NCBI GenBank assembly: GCA_012514785.1
Contig: JAAYZP010000073.1
Coordinates: forward strand, 1-6,503
DNA length: 6,503 bases
Reading direction: 5' to 3'
From: Propionibacterium sp.
Lineage (GTDB): Bacteria > Actinomycetota > Actinomycetes > Propionibacteriales > Propionibacteriaceae
The notes below the pieces were generated by a model. That model was not told the DNA's origin, made no database searches, and saw only the letters and a program-made list of their open reading frames with translations. Position numbers and translations under genes: made by a program. Below, piece by piece: positions 5,416-6,503 of the stretch (the first letter of the stretch is position 1; every line of letters starts with the position of its first letter).

Positions 5416-6503
5416 GTGACAATCCAAGTTCGCCCCATTTCCGCCGACCGCCACCTGGAGTACATCGCCACCCGAGGTTCGGCGTCGTTCCTGCAGACCC
5501 CCGCGTGGGCCAAGGTCAAGCCCGAGTGGCGCGGCGAGACGATCGGCTTCTTCGACGGCGAGGATCTCACCGGCGTGGGGCTCGTCCTCTACCGGCAGCT
5601 GCCGAAGCTGAAGCGCTACCTCGCCTACCTCCCCGAGGGGCCGGTGCTGGACTGGTCCCGGAGCGACGTCGCGGAGCACCTCGACGCGCTGGTCGAGTTC
5701 GCCAGGGCCAACAAGGCGTTCGCCGTCCGCATCGGCCCGTGGCTGGCGCATCGTCGCTGGTACGCCGACACGATCAAGCAGGCCATCGCCGACGACGACG
5801 TCACGATGCTCTCGCAGGTGACGCCCGACGACACCTCCATCGACGGCACCCGCGCGCTCCGTGCGCTGGAGCAGCGCGGCTGGCGCACCGACGAGTCGGG
5901 CGAGGGGTTCGCCGCGGGTCAGCCGCAGTACAACTTCCAGCTGCGCCTGCGCGACGCCGAGGGCGGGCAGCTGTCCGAGGACGAGCTCATGAAGGGCATG
6001 AACCAGCAGTTCCGTCGCAACATCCGCAAGGCCGCGAAGGAGGGCGTCGAGGTGCGCACGGGCACCCGCGAGGACCTGGCGCGGTTCCACGAGATCTACG
6101 TCGAGACGGCGGAACGCGACGGCTTCACCGGGCGCGCGCTGGAGTACTTCGAGCTGATGTGGGACGCGCTGAACGCCGAGGAGGAGGGCCGGATGCAGGT
6201 CTTCCTCGCCGAGCACGAGGGCGACCTCGTCGCGGCGTCGACGTTCGTCACCGTCGGCGAACACACCTGGTATTCCTACGGCGCCAGCACCACCCACAAG
6301 CGTGAGGTCCGCGGCTCCAACGCGATCCAGTGGGCGATGATCCAGGCCGCGGCCGCGGCCGGCTGCGCGGTGTACGACCTGCGCGGCATCGTCGAATCGG
6401 TCGCCAAGGACCACCCGGAGATCGGGCTGATCCAGTTCAAGGTGGGCACCGGAGGTGAAGCGGTCGCATTCCTCGGCGAGTGGGACTACCCCATCAACAA
6501 GCC
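5416..6503 (+). CDS. FemX/FmhB-like peptidoglycan interpeptide bridge ligase (partial at 3' end)
   Basis: The frame is open from GTG 5416 to the right edge, 362 complete codons. It belongs to the FemABX family, which uses aminoacyl-tRNA to add amino acids to the peptide stem of lipid II at the inner face of the membrane. Two GNAT-like halves are visible. The first starts with SFLQTPAWAKVK (24-35) and includes YLAYLPEGPVLDW (68-80). The second follows MNQQFRRNIRKAAKEGV (195-211), a family hallmark, with HTWYSYGAS (283-291), YDLRGI (320-325) and FLGEWDYP (352-359). The long coiled-coil insert of staphylococcal FemA is absent, as in FemX-type enzymes. The GEWDYPINK segment usually lies close to the C-terminus, so little is missing. 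If the host has an LL-DAP wall with a single glycine bridge, this enzyme would be the natural candidate to add it (inferred). It is divergent from the DUF1707 gene across 67 nt. Confidence 0.9.
   Translation, partial: MTIQVRPISADRHLEYIATRGSASFLQTPAWAKVKPEWRGETIGFFDGEDLTGVGLVLYRQLPKLKRYLAYLPEGPVLDWSRSDVAEHLDALVEFARANKAFAVRIGPWLAHRRWYADTIKQAIADDDVTMLSQVTPDDTSIDGTRALRALEQRGWRTDESGEGFAAGQPQYNFQLRLRDAEGGQLSEDELMKGMNQQFRRNIRKAAKEGVEVRTGTREDLARFHEIYVETAERDGFTGRALEYFELMWDALNAEEEGRMQVFLAEHEGDLVAASTFVTVGEHTWYSYGASTTHKREVRGSNAIQWAMIQAAAAAGCAVYDLRGIVESVAKDHPEIGLIQFKVGTGGEAVAFLGEWDYPINK

Noticed and set aside
5349..5570. N-terminal extension of the DUF1707 protein to an upstream ATG
   Set aside because: It would overlap the first 155 nt of the FemX-like gene, adds no recognisable sequence, and the DUF1707 domain begins right after ATG 5348, which has its own -10 box.
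5359..6414. A 351-codon open frame on the minus strand, antisense to the FemX-like gene
   Set aside because: The plus frame carries FemABX motifs over its entire length. The antisense product is low-complexity and has no family features.

Overview
The window is high-GC DNA with dense, tightly packed genes. Several starts have TAnnnT -10 boxes about 7 nt before the start codon, which fits leaderless transcription. The protein families (a DUF1707 protein, a FemX-type ligase, a DrrA-like ABC exporter) point to an actinobacterium. A Propionibacteriales-like genome is plausible, but this is inferred from gene content and not from a marker gene. I see no RNA gene, insertion sequence, CRISPR array or phage gene.

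Region 1 (1-2202, minus strand) is a three-gene ABC-2 exporter operon: ATPase, then permease joined by an ATGA overlap, then 4 nt later the start of a four-helix membrane protein. That last gene runs off the left edge and is best read as the sensor domain of a histidine kinase. The layout matches known exporter/two-component modules such as ragABKR or lnrLMN-JK; a response regulator would be expected just outside the window. The 88-nt leader region holds a perfect 16-bp palindrome and a strong hairpin that ends one base before the ATPase start codon.

Region 2 (2203-2828) holds a GtrA-family membrane protein on the minus strand and a 116-nt AT-richer divergent promoter region.

Region 3 (2829-4618, plus strand) is a probable two-gene operon. 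The first gene fuses a five-helix di-heme cytochrome b domain to a sulfite-oxidase-type molybdopterin domain with the conserved Mo-ligand cysteine. The second is a small protein that resembles a heavy-metal-associated (HMA) domain but has lost both metal-binding cysteines. A 52-nt imperfect inverted repeat fills the gap to the next, convergent gene.

Region 4 (4692-6503) is a divergent pair: a DUF1707 protein on the minus strand and a FemX/FmhB-like peptidoglycan bridge ligase on the plus strand, cut by the right edge. They share a 67-nt intergenic region with two facing -10 boxes, each 7 nt from its start codon.

Most genes belong to recognisable families. The points that merit a second look are regulatory or architectural: the exporter leader hairpin and palindrome, the cytochrome b-molybdopterin fusion with its predicted cytoplasmic Mo domain, the cysteine-less HMA-like partner, and the paired leaderless promoters. 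I did not find a clearly undescribed system.
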